DNA of 64,000 nucleotides from an uncultured Clostridia bacterium (GCA_944384995.1 CALWVN010000002.1:1-64000), one strand, 5' to 3'. Numbered from the stretch's first letter, positions 52,469 to 61,768 are shown. Notes: generated from the letters alone by a model not told the origin. Translations and numbers: made by a program.

Positions 52469-53881
52469 TTACCGTTCCTCGGGCGGAATGTATTCCGTTT
52501 GCACCACGTGATTGGGAATGCGCTCACAAAGCGGCACGAATTTCCGCGGCAGGGAGACGTTTTTATACGCAGGACGCATGATGCGGCTGCCGGAGGTGAG
52601 CTCCTCGAGCCTGTGCGCCGACCAGCCCGCGATGCGCGCCGCCATGAACAGCGGCGTGAACAGCTCCTGCGGAATGCGCAGCATCTCGTAGATCAGCCCC
52701 GAATACAAATCGACGTTCGCGCACATCTTTTTCTTTTCGCCCTTATATTTGGCAAAAAGCTCGGGCGTGAGCTTTTCTATGAGCTCAAGCGTGCGGAAGC
52801 GGTCTTCAAAACCGTGTTTTTTGGCAAAGGTGCGCGCGTTTTCACGCAGGATCACGGCGCGCGGGTCCGAAAGGGTATAGACCGCGTGCCCCATGCCGTA
52901 AATGAGGCCCGAGCCGTCGCCTGCCTGTTTATGGATGACCTTCGTCAGGTAATCGGCGACCTGCCCCTCGTCGGTAGGATCGGAGATATGCTCACGCATA
53001 TCCTCCACCATTTTGTAGACCTTGATGTTTGCACCGCCGTGCTTCGGGCCTTTGAGCGAGCCGATCCCCGCCGCAATGGCGGAATAGGTGTCCGTTCCGG
53101 AGGAGGTGATGCAGCGCGTGGTGAAGGTCGAGTTGTTGCCGCCGCCGTGCTCGGCATGGATGATCATGCACAAATCTAAAAGCTTGGCTTCCTCGTCCGT
53201 AAATTTGCGGTCGGGACGGATGGCGTGCAAAATGGATTCAGCCGTCTTTAAGGATTTGTCGTTCTGGTGGATATACATGCTTTTATGGTCATAGACGCGG
53301 CGCTTGACCTGATAGGCATACGCCATGATGGTGGGGATCTGTGCAATGAGCTGGATGGATTGGCGCAGCACGTTTTCCACCGAGGTGTCGTCGGGGTTTT
53401 TGTCAAAGGAATACAGCGCCAGCACCGAGCGCGCGACCTTGTTCATGATGTCGGGCGATGGTGCTTTCATGATCATGTCTTCAATGAATTCGTCGGGCAG
53501 CTCGCGGCACTCCGCCAACAGCTCGCAAAAGCGGTCAAGCTGCTTTTGCGTCGGCAGATCGCCGAACAGCAAAAGCCAAGCGACCTCTTCAAATCCGAAA
53601 CGGTCCTTTTCCATGCAGTCGTGCACGATCTCGCTCATATCGATCCCGCGGTAGGTCAGGCGCCCTTCTTTCGGCACGCGCTCGCCGTCCTCGATATAAT
53701 ACCCCTCGACCGAGCAAATACGCGTAAGCCCCGCCATAACGCCCGTCCCGTCGGCGTTGCGCAAGCCGCGCTTTACGTCAAAACGCAGATAATCCTCAGA
53801 GCGGATACGGTTATTTTTTGCAAGCTCTTCGCATAAATTAGAAAGAGCATCGTTGGAAATAGGGGATATGTAACCGGGCAT
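52469..53881 (-). CDS. gltA: Citrate synthase
   Basis: The 470-residue protein is a type-long clostridial citrate synthase: GRLTYRGIDMSEIV, the active-site His in HAEHGGGNNSTFTTR, GSLKGPKHGGANIKV, the second His in GMGHAVYTLSDPRA and the Asp near KKMCANVDLYSG. It condenses oxaloacetate and acetyl-CoA, probably for glutamate precursor supply. The start has AAAGGAGA 9 nt upstream; a longer upstream frame lacks this. It has a strong promoter. Confidence 0.96.
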   Translation of the reverse strand: MPGYISPISNDALSNLCEELAKNNRIRSEDYLRFDVKRGLRNADGTGVMAGLTRICSVEGYYIEDGERVPKEGRLTYRGIDMSEIVHDCMEKDRFGFEEVAWLLLFGDLPTQKQLDRFCELLAECRELPDEFIEDMIMKAPSPDIMNKVARSVLALYSFDKNPDDTSVENVLRQSIQLIAQIPTIMAYAYQVKRRVYDHKSMYIHQNDKSLKTAESILHAIRPDRKFTDEEAKLLDLCMIIHAEHGGGNNSTFTTRCITSSGTDTYSAIAAGIGSLKGPKHGGANIKVYKMVEDMREHISDPTDEGQVADYLTKVIHKQAGDGSGLIYGMGHAVYTLSDPRAVILRENARTFAKKHGFEDRFRTLELIEKLTPELFAKYKGEKKKMCANVDLYSGLIYEMLRIPQELFTPLFMAARIAGWSAHRLEELTSGSRIMRPAYKNVSLPRKFVPLCERIPNHVVQTEYIPPEER

Positions 53882-53985
53882 GTAAGAAAGTCTCCTTTGG
53901 CGCACCGGCTGCAGCGCGGTGCGGAAATGTATCAGGATCGGCACAGCCGAAAAAAATCGATAGATAAAGGCTCAATAGATTATTA

Positions 53986-54014
53986 TTGTATCGCAAAACA
54001 GCCCTAAAGTCAAC
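53986..54014 (-). promoter_or_regulatory. gltA promoter
   Basis: Minus strand TTGACT, 17 bp, TACAAT; leader about 95 nt. Confidence 0.82.
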
Positions 54015-54050
54015 CAAACGCACGGGAAATTCCGAAAGGCAGGGAAACGG

Positions 54051-55049
54051 ATGAAAACCTACGGTATTTTATGCTTTGTGCTGGCACTCGCGATGTTTGC
54101 GGCGCCCGTTGCGGTGCTGGACCTCGGTGATTTTTCATTTGCCGCCGCGCGGGAGGTGCTGTTCGGCGAGGAGACGCAGGAAACGCAGTCCGACGAAGCC
54201 GTCAATACACAGACCGTGGCGGTATTACAGGCGGCAAGTGGGAATGTCGTCGAGATGGATACGGTGGAATATCTTGTGGGCTGTGTAGCGAGTGAAATGT
54301 CGGCGGATGCCGATGCGGAAGCGCTCAAGGCACAGGCGGTGGCGGCTTATACGAATGTGCAGCGGCTCAAAGCAAACCCCGATTCGACGCTCGCTGGCGC
54401 GGATATCTCCGACGACCCGGCGCGCCACCAAGGGTATTTGGATGAAGCGGCACGCCGCGAAAAATGGGGTGACAACTATGACGCATATAACGAAAAGCTC
54501 ACCGAAGCGGTGACTGCCGTGCGCGGACAAACCCTCACCTATGACGGGGCGTATATTACGGCGGCGTACTGTGCGCTGTGCCCCGGGCGGACGGAAAGCG
54601 CGGCGAACATCTGGGGCGGGGAGGTGCCGTATCTGCAATCGGTCACAAGCCCCGGCGACCGCCTTTCCCCGGATTATACCGAAACGACCGTCCTTTCCGC
54701 CGAGGAATTTCGCACAAAAGCGGCGGCAGATGCCGGGATCGTGCTCGGCGACGACCCGTCCGCATGGCTTGCCGACACGCAATATTCCGAAAACAAAACG
54801 GGCGTGGTCACGTCTGTCACCGTTGGCGGCAAGATCATGACCGGGCAGCAGCTTCGCACGATTTTGTCGCTTCGTTCGCCTGCGCTCACGGTGGAGTATG
54901 CCGACGGGCAGTTTACCTTTACCTGCACGGGCAACGGGCACGGTGTGGGCATGAGCCAATACGGCGCGGACTATATGGCGCGGCAGGGCGCGACCTACGA
55001 AGAAATTTTGGCGCATTACTATCCCGGTACGACGCTGTCCGGGGCATAA
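54051..55049 (+). CDS. SpoIID/LytB-domain protein
   Basis: The 332-residue protein has an N-terminal signal/TM segment (about 4-25, ILCFVLALAMFAAPVAVL) and a SpoIID/LytB domain with VEYLVGCVASEMSADADAEALKAQAVAAYT, the conserved Glu-Met pair, AAYCALCPGRTES and HGVGMSQYGADYMA near the end. SpoIID cleaves peptidoglycan during forespore engulfment, so the cell probably sporulates. A weak AGGCAGGG ribosome binding site precedes the ATG. It is divergent from gltA. Confidence 0.92.
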   Translation: MKTYGILCFVLALAMFAAPVAVLDLGDFSFAAAREVLFGEETQETQSDEAVNTQTVAVLQAASGNVVEMDTVEYLVGCVASEMSADADAEALKAQAVAAYTNVQRLKANPDSTLAGADISDDPARHQGYLDEAARREKWGDNYDAYNEKLTEAVTAVRGQTLTYDGAYITAAYCALCPGRTESAANIWGGEVPYLQSVTSPGDRLSPDYTETTVLSAEEFRTKAAADAGIVLGDDPSAWLADTQYSENKTGVVTSVTVGGKIMTGQQLRTILSLRSPALTVEYADGQFTFTCTGNGHGVGMSQYGADYMARQGATYEEILAHYYPGTTLSGA

Positions 55050-55080
55050 AAACGGGCTGCCGAAAGGCAGCCCGTTTTTA
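55048..55080. terminator. Bidirectional terminator between convergent genes
   Basis: 13-bp stem (55049-55061 with 55066-55078), GAAA loop, with A and T tracts on both sides. It overlaps the stop of the minus-strand gene. Confidence 0.88.
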
Positions 55081-56022
55081 TGCCTGCACGACCTGTCCGA
55101 AAACGGAAATCACCTCAGGGATGGCAAAATATGCGATCGGCAGGATGGTGAGCCACAGCGTTTTGAGCTTGGGCAGCTTATAAATGCCGAACGCCGCGCC
55201 GAAGAAAATCAGGATCTCAAAGACCGTACGGATCAGGATGTTCACGCGGGCGAAAACCGTTGCCTCTGCATAAAAGCCCAATGCGACCCAAAGGATATGG
55301 TGTAAAAGCTGTCCGGCCAGTACCGCGCTGAACAAAATCAACAGCGTCTTACGCCCTTTTTCGGTATCCGCTTGTGCGGCGGCGTTCAGGAAGAACGCCA
55401 AAAAGAAAAAGTCTATAATCATCAATACAAGTGAAACTGCCGCCTCCGTAATAAACCATGCGGAATCTATACCGGCTTGCACCGTTTTCATAGTAAACGG
55501 AAGGATCACCCATGAAACGACCGAATCTGCGACAAAGGGATACAGAAATTCAAAATCCGCCACCCGACCGCGAAAATTCGTATTTTTAATGAGATACGAT
55601 CCGAGGAATATGCCCGAACAGATCGTAATGACCGTTTGACAAATATCGGAAACGGTGTAATACAGGGCGGGTATGCTTGCGCCGAGCGCCGCCGCGATGG
55701 AAGCGGGGGTATTCAGCGCAGTTTGTACCGCAAAAACCAAAAGCCACCAGATCAATACGATTTTCATCAGGTACAAAACCGGCTTTTTCGGCGTCTTGCG
55801 CGCCGCCGCGCGCGCGGCGGCATGCAGTGCATCTATGTCCACCGTGAAATAGTCGGCGGGCAGGTGATATGCTTCTATGATCTTCTGCGCCGCGTCGTCG
55901 GGCACCTCGCCCGTCATTTCCAACCGCTCGACCTCCGCTTCCGAGACCGATAAAAGCTCTGCGAGATCCTTTCGCCAAAGATTTTGTTCCGCGCGGAAAT
56001 CCGCAAGTGTTCGAGTCGCCAT
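55078..56022 (-). CDS. XRE-HTH membrane protein (paralogue A)
   Basis: The 314-residue protein has an N-terminal XRE-like helix-turn-helix (about 5-62, FRAEQNLWRKDLAELLSVSEAEVERLE), then about six or seven transmembrane segments ending FGAAFGIYKLPKLKTLWLTILPIAYFAIP. The HTH joins the membrane part via KTPKKPVLYLMK. It looks like a membrane-bound DNA-binding sensor. AAGGAG precedes the ATG. The next gene upstream is a paralogue lacking the HTH, 62 nt apart. No function is known to me. Confidence 0.78.
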   Translation of the reverse strand: MATRTLADFRAEQNLWRKDLAELLSVSEAEVERLEMTGEVPDDAAQKIIEAYHLPADYFTVDIDALHAAARAAARKTPKKPVLYLMKIVLIWWLLVFAVQTALNTPASIAAALGASIPALYYTVSDICQTVITICSGIFLGSYLIKNTNFRGRVADFEFLYPFVADSVVSWVILPFTMKTVQAGIDSAWFITEAAVSLVLMIIDFFFLAFFLNAAAQADTEKGRKTLLILFSAVLAGQLLHHILWVALGFYAEATVFARVNILIRTVFEILIFFGAAFGIYKLPKLKTLWLTILPIAYFAIPEVISVFGQVVQA

Positions 56023-56084
56023 AAAGCTACTCCTTCCATTTATGTATGTGCCTTACAGAAAAGGCAGATAAGTCCGAAATCCGA

Positions 56085-56936
56085 TCAAATCCATGTGCCG
56101 ATCATGGAAAGTACATCGGGAATGACGTAATACGCGATCGGTAAAGCCAAAAGCCACAGCTTTTTTAGCTTCGGCCGCTTATAAATGCCGAACGCCGCGC
56201 CGAACAGGACGGCTAAGAAAACCACCAGTTCCACAACAGTCTGTACCCAGCCAAAAACGGAAATCCCCGCAACGCCCCGAAATACCGCGTCCAAGATCAA
56301 GTTGAGCAAATACCCAAGCAGCGAAAACGTAAGCAGGGGCTTGAGCTGCTTTCGCCGTTCGTCCATGTCCTCCTCGGCGGCGGCGCGCACAAAGTACGCA
56401 AAATACACCAGAGATGCAATAACGGACACAAGTCCGAAAAACAGATACAAACCATTCCGCACGGAAAGCGTCCCGGCGCCGGCGGCGAGGGCGGCAAACG
56501 GGACGGCGATCCAGCCGGTCGCGGCGTCGGGAAGAAAGAGATACAGCCACTTGAAATCCGAGACCCCGCCGCTAAAACAGGTTTTCTTTCGGAAAAACGC
56601 GGACAGACACCCCACAGAAACAAGCCCGACCGCCGCCGCGCTGAGCCGCAAAAGCGTAGCGAACGGCTCGCGCGTCGTGTCGCCCGATGCGGCAAGGTAG
56701 ATTAGAACGGTCAGCAGAATAATGGCAAGCAGAACAAGAAGTTGCCAAACAATGTCAACCTTGATCAGATATGCGATCGGGTGTTTAGGCGTCTTGTGCG
56801 ATGCGTTGCGCGCGGCGCGGCGCTCGGAACTGTCGACCGCCCGGCGTGCCGCGAGGAATAAGGTCTCGCGCGCGTCCGTGTCCGTATTTGCATCGTCCGG
56901 CTCTGTGCCGTTGGGCAAAAGGGGCTCATTTTCCAT
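56085..56936 (-). CDS. Membrane protein (paralogue B, no HTH)
   Basis: The 283-residue protein matches the membrane part of its neighbour: KTPKHPIAYLIK before the first TM and FGAAFGIYKRPKLKKLWLLALPIAYYVIP at the end. The N-terminal 50 residues are acidic and polar with no HTH. GGAGGGT precedes the ATG at 56936; a longer upstream frame has no ribosome binding site. First gene of the pair, under the promoter at 57025. Function unknown. Confidence 0.75.
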   Translation of the reverse strand: MENEPLLPNGTEPDDANTDTDARETLFLAARRAVDSSERRAARNASHKTPKHPIAYLIKVDIVWQLLVLLAIILLTVLIYLAASGDTTREPFATLLRLSAAAVGLVSVGCLSAFFRKKTCFSGGVSDFKWLYLFLPDAATGWIAVPFAALAAGAGTLSVRNGLYLFFGLVSVIASLVYFAYFVRAAAEEDMDERRKQLKPLLTFSLLGYLLNLILDAVFRGVAGISVFGWVQTVVELVVFLAVLFGAAFGIYKRPKLKKLWLLALPIAYYVIPDVLSMIGTWI

Positions 56937-57024
56937 GTCGTACCCTCCGTTTTTTGCAGCGAATTGTAAAAAGTAAGCACAATTTGTGTATATGCACAAC
57001 TTCTCGCCCGTATAAGTCTGCTTT

Positions 57025-57053
57025 ATTGTATCATATTTCAAACCGTGTGTAAA
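57025..57053 (-). promoter_or_regulatory. Promoter of the paralogue pair
   Basis: Minus strand TTTACA, 17 bp, TACAAT; leader of about 80 nt. Confidence 0.72.
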
Positions 57054-57097
57054 GCGCGGCGGCATACGCCGTCACAAGAAATTCTGAAGAAAAAGGC

Positions 57098-57126
57098 TTG
57101 ACTTTCTCTTTACTACATTGTATAAT
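57098..57126 (+). promoter_or_regulatory. tRNA-Gln promoter
   Basis: TTGACT, 17 bp, TATAAT, 20 bp before the tRNA. Confidence 0.85.
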
Positions 57127-57145
57127 ACCACTTGCAATTTCACAC

Positions 57146-57219
57146 AGCGGTATTGTGTAATGGTAGCACAGCGGACTCTGACTCCGTATGTAGAGGTTCG
57201 AATCCTTTTACCGCTGCCA
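57146..57219 (+). tRNA. tRNA-Gln (anticodon CTG), CCA encoded
   Basis: The acceptor stem AGCGGTA pairs with TACCGCT. The anticodon loop is CTCTGAC, giving anticodon CTG. The T loop TTCGAAT is present. The discriminator G and CCA are encoded. It has its own promoter and terminator. Confidence 0.95.
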
Positions 57220-57220
57220 G

Positions 57221-57258
57221 AAAACCCAAAGGGGCTTTTGCCCCTTTGGGTTTTCTTT
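57221..57258 (+). terminator. tRNA-Gln terminator
   Basis: 14-bp stem AAAACCCAAAGGGG / CCCCTTTGGGTTTT with T-rich tail. Confidence 0.94.
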
Positions 57259-57305
57259 GTTGGATAAAAAGGCTCCCAATTAAAAAGCTGCATGCAAATA
57301 CGGGT

Positions 57306-57950
57306 TCAAAGCAGCTTTTGCTTCAAAAATTCTGCGCAGAGGGCAGCGGCCTTTTGATACCCGCGCGCGGTCAGGTGCACACCGTCCGCCGAAAAGAGGC
57401 GATATTGCCGATAAAACGGGGTGTAGAGATCGAGGATCTGCATATCGAGGTCCTTTGCAAGCGCACAAACCGCCGCGTTGCGTTCGCAGACCGCCTGATT
57501 GCGTTCGTGCAGGCGTCTTCGGTGCTTTTCGGCGCAGATCGGTGTAGTCAGCACCGGCGATATGGGAATTTTCGGATGTGCCGCGCGCAGAGTATGCAGT
57601 AGGTTTTCGTAATGGGCTTTGTATGCGTCGGTGCCCAAATGCCAGCCGTGCAGACCGTTGTTTAGTAAAATGCAGTCGCAGCGCGGCATCTGTGCGATAA
57701 AAAGCCGCAGACTTTCCAACAAAAAGGGATTGTCGATGCTTTTGGAGGAGGCAAAGCTGTCCGCATAAGCAACGCCGCACAGCAGGCGGTTGACCTTGGC
57801 GCGGTAGCCGCAGGAAATGGAGTCCCCGATGAGCAGCGCACGCGGCAGCGTAGGATCCGTACTGTGCTCATGCCAAACATTGTCCCACTCAAAAGTTTCC
57901 AAAACACAGACTGTATCTTCCTTTTGGTAGGTAAAACCGTTAGACTTCAT
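57306..57950 (-). CDS. SGNH/GDSL-family hydrolase
   Basis: The 214-residue protein has block I ALLIGDSISCGY with the nucleophile Ser, a block III-like LLNNGLHGWH (Asn), and the C-terminal SADGVHLTARGY with Asp and His of the triad. It should be a serine esterase or lipase-like deacetylase; no signal peptide is seen, so it is probably cytoplasmic. GGAGTG precedes the ATG. A TATACT -10 lies upstream, but the -35 is unclear. Confidence 0.85.
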   Translation of the reverse strand: MKSNGFTYQKEDTVCVLETFEWDNVWHEHSTDPTLPRALLIGDSISCGYRAKVNRLLCGVAYADSFASSKSIDNPFLLESLRLFIAQMPRCDCILLNNGLHGWHLGTDAYKAHYENLLHTLRAAHPKIPISPVLTTPICAEKHRRRLHERNQAVCERNAAVCALAKDLDMQILDLYTPFYRQYRLFSADGVHLTARGYQKAAALCAEFLKQKLL

Positions 57951-58131
57951 CGATCACACTCCTTTTATCTTACAGAAACTTGAAGCGGCGGTTCGGCTTC
58001 GCCCGGCCGCCGTATTTTACAAACGTGTTATGAGGTGAGTATAGCACAGCTCTCCGGTAAAAACTTTCGTTTTTCTGCACGAATGTTTTGAGATTCGACC
58101 GAGAAACGCACACACGGTGTACTTCGCATTA

Positions 58132-58162
58132 AAAACAGGAGCCCTGCCAAAGCAAGGCTCCT
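58132..58162 (-). terminator. Terminator of the NCS2 permease gene
   Basis: 11-bp near-perfect stem (58138-58148 with 58152-58162) with T run on the minus strand. The upstream 57951-58131 holds the SGNH leader only. Confidence 0.85.
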
Positions 58163-58192
58163 GAAAATCAAAACTTACGGTTTGAACGCGGT

Positions 58193-59710
58193 TTATGCCT
58201 GTTCGTCTGCGGGGGATTCCGTTTCCACCGCCGTTTCCGCCTGCGCGTCGTCGGCTTTTTTCGCCTTTTTACGCTCACCGATGCTCAACAGCAGGTTGAG
58301 GATGATGCCCGCGACCGCGGCGCCCGCCACGCAGGGGATGCCGTTCGTAAAGCCCGGGAACGGGATGTTGCCGCCGAAAGCATACTGCCCGCCGAGACCG
58401 ATGATCATAATGCACGCGATGACGGCGATGTTCTTTGAGGAGAACATGTCGCATTTCTTGTCGATCATGATCGCGATGCCCTGTGCGGCGATCGCGCCGA
58501 ACAGGTAGATCTCAAGCCCGCCGATAACTGCGGTCGGGATGGCGTAAATGCCGCGGATGAGGGGGGTGAAGCAGGCGACGACCATTGCGATGATCGCCGC
58601 AACGACAAGAACAGGCACGGAGAAGACTTTGGTAATCGCCATGGTCGAGATATTCTCACCGTAGTTCGTGCCGGCAGGGCCGCCGATCATACCCGTGATC
58701 ATATCGCCGATACCGTCGCCGATAAGGTTGCGGTCCAGCTTGCCGACCAGATCATATTTCTTGGAAATGCCCTTGCGGCGCGCCACGTCGTTGACGTAAA
58801 TGTCAAGCTGATACATATGCGCGGTGGATTCGGGGATCGTTGCGATGGCAATGGGCATGATGGCAACGACCGCTGCAAGCGAGGGCTTCGGCAGGGAGAA
58901 CGCGGGGAGCGCGAAGATGCTGCCGTTGCCGGCTTTCCATACGGAGGCGGAAACGAGCGATTCCACCGTCATCTGGTCAAACAGGTTCATGCCGTCGGTG
59001 CGCCCGCCTGCAAAATAGATGATCGCAGCAACCGCACAGCCGAGCGCCGCGCCCAAGAGCAGCGGCAGCTGGCCGAGGAAGCCCTTGAGGTATCTCGAGA
59101 AGAGGATCGTGGCAAGCAGCGTGGAAAGCGACACGAGCCACACAAGCCCCATGCTGCCTGTGAAGGTCGCGGACGGCGTGTAGGCGTCCGTCAGCGCGTT
59201 GCCCGCAAGCGTCAGACCGATGATCATCGCGACGGGGCCCGTGATGGTGGGGGGCAGGATCTTTTCTACGGCGTCGGTGCCGAACAGCTTGATGATGAGA
59301 CCTGCGGCGATGGAGACAAAGCCGGACATCACAATGCCGAACTGCGCGTATTGGATCGCTTCCGTCGGAAGCGTCGCGACCGCGCCCTCCTGCCAGGCAA
59401 GCATTTGCGCATATGCCTCAGGCGAGAGCTTTTCCATCACGGTCTCGCTGGTGACCAGCGCCGAGATCGCCGTCAAATACGCGAAACTCGACCCGTAGTA
59501 GAGCGGGATCTTGCGCCCGGTGATCAGGATAAAGCAGATCGTGGCAAGGCCGCTGGCAAAGATCGTGGTGGACACCTGAAAACCGGTGATCAGTGCCACG
59601 GTGACCGTTGCGGGGAACATGACGATGACCTGCTGCACGGCGTACAGCAGAAGCTGCCAAAACGGCGGCCGTTCGTCGGGGAGGTAGCCGTAAACTTTTT
59701 TCTCTTTCAT
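58193..59710 (-). CDS. NCS2-family nucleobase:cation symporter (uracil/xanthine type)
   Basis: The 505-residue protein has about 14 transmembrane segments. Conserved NCS2 segments: LLYAVQQVIVMFPATVTVALITGF, IYFAG, the Glu in TIPESTAHMYQLD and GGPAGTNYGENIS. The GENIS segment fits uracil permease-like members rather than xanthine-specific ones, but this does not settle the substrate. The C-terminus is acidic. GAGGG lies before the ATG. It has a long (about 180 nt) structured leader with its own promoter. Confidence 0.9.
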   Translation of the reverse strand: MKEKKVYGYLPDERPPFWQLLLYAVQQVIVMFPATVTVALITGFQVSTTIFASGLATICFILITGRKIPLYYGSSFAYLTAISALVTSETVMEKLSPEAYAQMLAWQEGAVATLPTEAIQYAQFGIVMSGFVSIAAGLIIKLFGTDAVEKILPPTITGPVAMIIGLTLAGNALTDAYTPSATFTGSMGLVWLVSLSTLLATILFSRYLKGFLGQLPLLLGAALGCAVAAIIYFAGGRTDGMNLFDQMTVESLVSASVWKAGNGSIFALPAFSLPKPSLAAVVAIMPIAIATIPESTAHMYQLDIYVNDVARRKGISKKYDLVGKLDRNLIGDGIGDMITGMIGGPAGTNYGENISTMAITKVFSVPVLVVAAIIAMVVACFTPLIRGIYAIPTAVIGGLEIYLFGAIAAQGIAIMIDKKCDMFSSKNIAVIACIMIIGLGGQYAFGGNIPFPGFTNGIPCVAGAAVAGIILNLLLSIGERKKAKKADDAQAETAVETESPADEQA

Positions 59711-59899
59711 CCGAAACCCTCACTTTTTTATTCTTGGATCGCCCAAAGGCGAACACAAAGTTGGCTCAAAGAAAACGCCGGCTTCGCACAAAGCGTGCAA
59801 GCATGGCGTCTGCGAAACAGCGTTTAAAACGCCGATATACCAAAACCCCCGTTGGCTTTGTCGCGGCGGCAGCCCGAAGCCCCCGCCTGTATCATACAA

Positions 59900-59928
59900 A
59901 TTTTAGCATGGCGCACACGAGAAGTCAA
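59900..59928 (-). promoter_or_regulatory. Promoter of the NCS2 permease gene
   Basis: Minus strand TTGACT, 17 bp, TAAAAT. Confidence 0.8.
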
Positions 59929-59975
59929 CAAAGAAATCCCGTTTTTGACAAAACCCGCATATCCCACATACCGGC

Positions 59976-60005
59976 TTGTAAACCCGGTGCAAAGTGTGGT
60001 AATAT
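59976..60005 (+). promoter_or_regulatory. Promoter of the two-component system
   Basis: TTGTAA, 18 bp, TAATAT, 84 bp before the regulator start. Confidence 0.5.
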
Positions 60006-60089
60006 TTCATAAAGACACAGGCCAATAAGCTGTCGGTGCGTTATCGGCATATCGGGTTTGATCCACGACAGCTTAGTAAGGAGAAGCTT

Positions 60090-60761
60090 ATGTATCGCAT
60101 TTTGATCGTGGAGGATGACCCCGGCATCGCAAAGGCGGTTGCCGCAGCGCTGCAAAAATGGGAACTGGACGCGCGCTGTGTCACGGATTTCCGCAATGTG
60201 ATGGCGGAATTCGCGCAGTACGACCCGCATTTGGTGCTTTTGGACATTTCCCTGCCGTTTTTCAACGGCTACCATTGGTGCTCGGAGATCCGCCGCGTGT
60301 CCAAGGTTCCGGTGATCTTCATATCCTCCGCGTCGGACAATATGAATATCGTTATGGCGATGAACATGGGCGCGGATGATTTTATTGCCAAGCCCTTTGA
60401 CCAAAGCGTCTTGACGGCAAAAATTCAGGCGCTTTTGCGGCGCACCTATGATTTTGCCGCTGCCGTGCCGATCTTAGAACACCGCGGCGCGCTCTTAAAC
60501 ACGGGCGACAATACGTTGACTTACGAAGGGCGCCAGATCGAGCTTTCCAAAAACGAATACCGTATTTTGTACACGCTGCTCGAAAACAAGGGCAAGGTCG
60601 TCAGCCGCGAAAAGCTGATGGAGCGCCTTTGGGAGACCGACAGCTTCGTGGATGAAAATACCCTCACGGTCAATGTCAACCGATTGCGCAAAAAGCTGGA
60701 TGCCGCAGGACTTCCGGGCTTTATCACGACCCGCTTCGGCGTGGGGTATCTGGTGGAATAA
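60090..60761 (+). CDS. OmpR-family response regulator, BceR-like
   Basis: The 223-residue protein has a receiver domain (acidic pair E8-D9, phosphorylated D52 in LVLLDISLP, Lys in FIAKPFD) and a C-terminal winged helix (SKNEYRILYTLLENKGKVVSREKLMERLWETDSFVDENTLTVNVNRLRKKL). The VPVIFISSASDNMNIV segment and the neighbour kinase and ABC transporter point to a Bce-type regulator of peptide-antibiotic response. AAGGAGAAGC precedes the ATG at 60090. Confidence 0.9.
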   Translation: MYRILIVEDDPGIAKAVAAALQKWELDARCVTDFRNVMAEFAQYDPHLVLLDISLPFFNGYHWCSEIRRVSKVPVIFISSASDNMNIVMAMNMGADDFIAKPFDQSVLTAKIQALLRRTYDFAAAVPILEHRGALLNTGDNTLTYEGRQIELSKNEYRILYTLLENKGKVVSREKLMERLWETDSFVDENTLTVNVNRLRKKLDAAGLPGFITTRFGVGYLVE

Positions 60762-60775
60762 AGGGAGGGGAAGGC

Positions 60776-61768
60776 ATGCGTATCTTTCTTGTTTATCTCA
60801 AGCAATATCGGCTGGGTATCGGGTTGTTTTTTCTGTTCTGTGCGGTCTTTGCGGCGGCGTTTTACCTATACAGCCTGCCTTTGGGCGCGGTGCTTTACCC
60901 TGCGGCGATCTGTCTTGCGGTCGGGGCGACGGCGCTGCTTATCAAAGCCCGTATTTTGCGCAAAAAGCACCGTGCGCTTTTAGAAATGATGCAGCGCCCC
61001 GCCGCGCTGATGGAAGGTTTTCCCGAAGCCGTCACCGTGGATGACCTCGACTATCAGGCGATCATCGAGAAGCTGCGCGACGAGCAGCGCGCGCTCGAAA
61101 ACAATATGAATGCGCGCTATACGGATATGCTCGAATACTATACCGTCTGGGCGCACCAGATCAAAACACCCATCGCGTCCATGCGCTTAACATTGCAAAA
61201 CGAGGATTCGGACGCAGCACGCCGCGCGTCGGAGGATCTGTTCCGCATCGAGCAGTATGTCGAAATGGTGCTGATGTTCCTGCGGCTGGATGCCGATTCC
61301 ACCGACTATGTGATCCGTTCGTATGATCTGGACGCCATCTTGAAACAAGCGGTGCGCAAATTCTCCACACAGTTCATCTATAAAAAGCTCCGCCTTTCCT
61401 ACGAGGGTGTGCAGACCTCTGTCGTCACCGACGAAAAATGGCTGCTGTTCGTGATCGAGCAGGTGCTTTCCAACGCCGTCAAATACACGCCCGCAGGCGG
61501 CGAGATCACCATAACTTTGGAAAGCCCCAAAACGCTTTGCATCCGGGACACGGGCTGCGGCATCGCGCCCGAGGATCTGCCGCGTATTTTCGAAAAGGGC
61601 TACACCGGCTTAAACGGCAGGGCGGACAAAAGCGCAAGCGGCATCGGGCTGTATCTCTGCCGGCGGATCCTTCAAAATCTCGGGCACTCGATCTCCGCGC
61701 AGTCCGAAGTGGGCAAGGGCACCGTTATCTCCATCGATCTTGCGCAAAATGCGCTGGAGGTGGAATGA
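60776..61768 (+). CDS. Intramembrane-sensing histidine kinase, BceS-like
   Basis: The 330-residue kinase has two transmembrane helices at about 10-32 and 38-57 with almost no extracellular loop, as in BceS-type sensors that rely on their transporter to detect antibiotics. The H box is WAHQIKTPIASMRL with H127, then N box VLSNAVKYTP, and G boxes DTGCGIAPEDLPRIF and ASGIGLYLC. GGAGGGG precedes the ATG. It lies 14 nt after the regulator. Confidence 0.9.
   Translation: MRIFLVYLKQYRLGIGLFFLFCAVFAAAFYLYSLPLGAVLYPAAICLAVGATALLIKARILRKKHRALLEMMQRPAALMEGFPEAVTVDDLDYQAIIEKLRDEQRALENNMNARYTDMLEYYTVWAHQIKTPIASMRLTLQNEDSDAARRASEDLFRIEQYVEMVLMFLRLDADSTDYVIRSYDLDAILKQAVRKFSTQFIYKKLRLSYEGVQTSVVTDEKWLLFVIEQVLSNAVKYTPAGGEITITLESPKTLCIRDTGCGIAPEDLPRIFEKGYTGLNGRADKSASGIGLYLCRRILQNLGHSISAQSEVGKGTVISIDLAQNALEVE

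Larger units (their letters stand above)
59711..60089. other. Intergenic region: permease leader and divergent promoters
   Basis: No gene is seen. It holds the roughly 180-nt leader of the NCS2 gene, rich in short repeats such as CGGCGTTTT (twice on the minus strand) and a small hairpin near the start codon. It also holds the two divergent promoters. I could not match the leader to a purine riboswitch or a PyrR site by eye. Confidence 0.5.
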
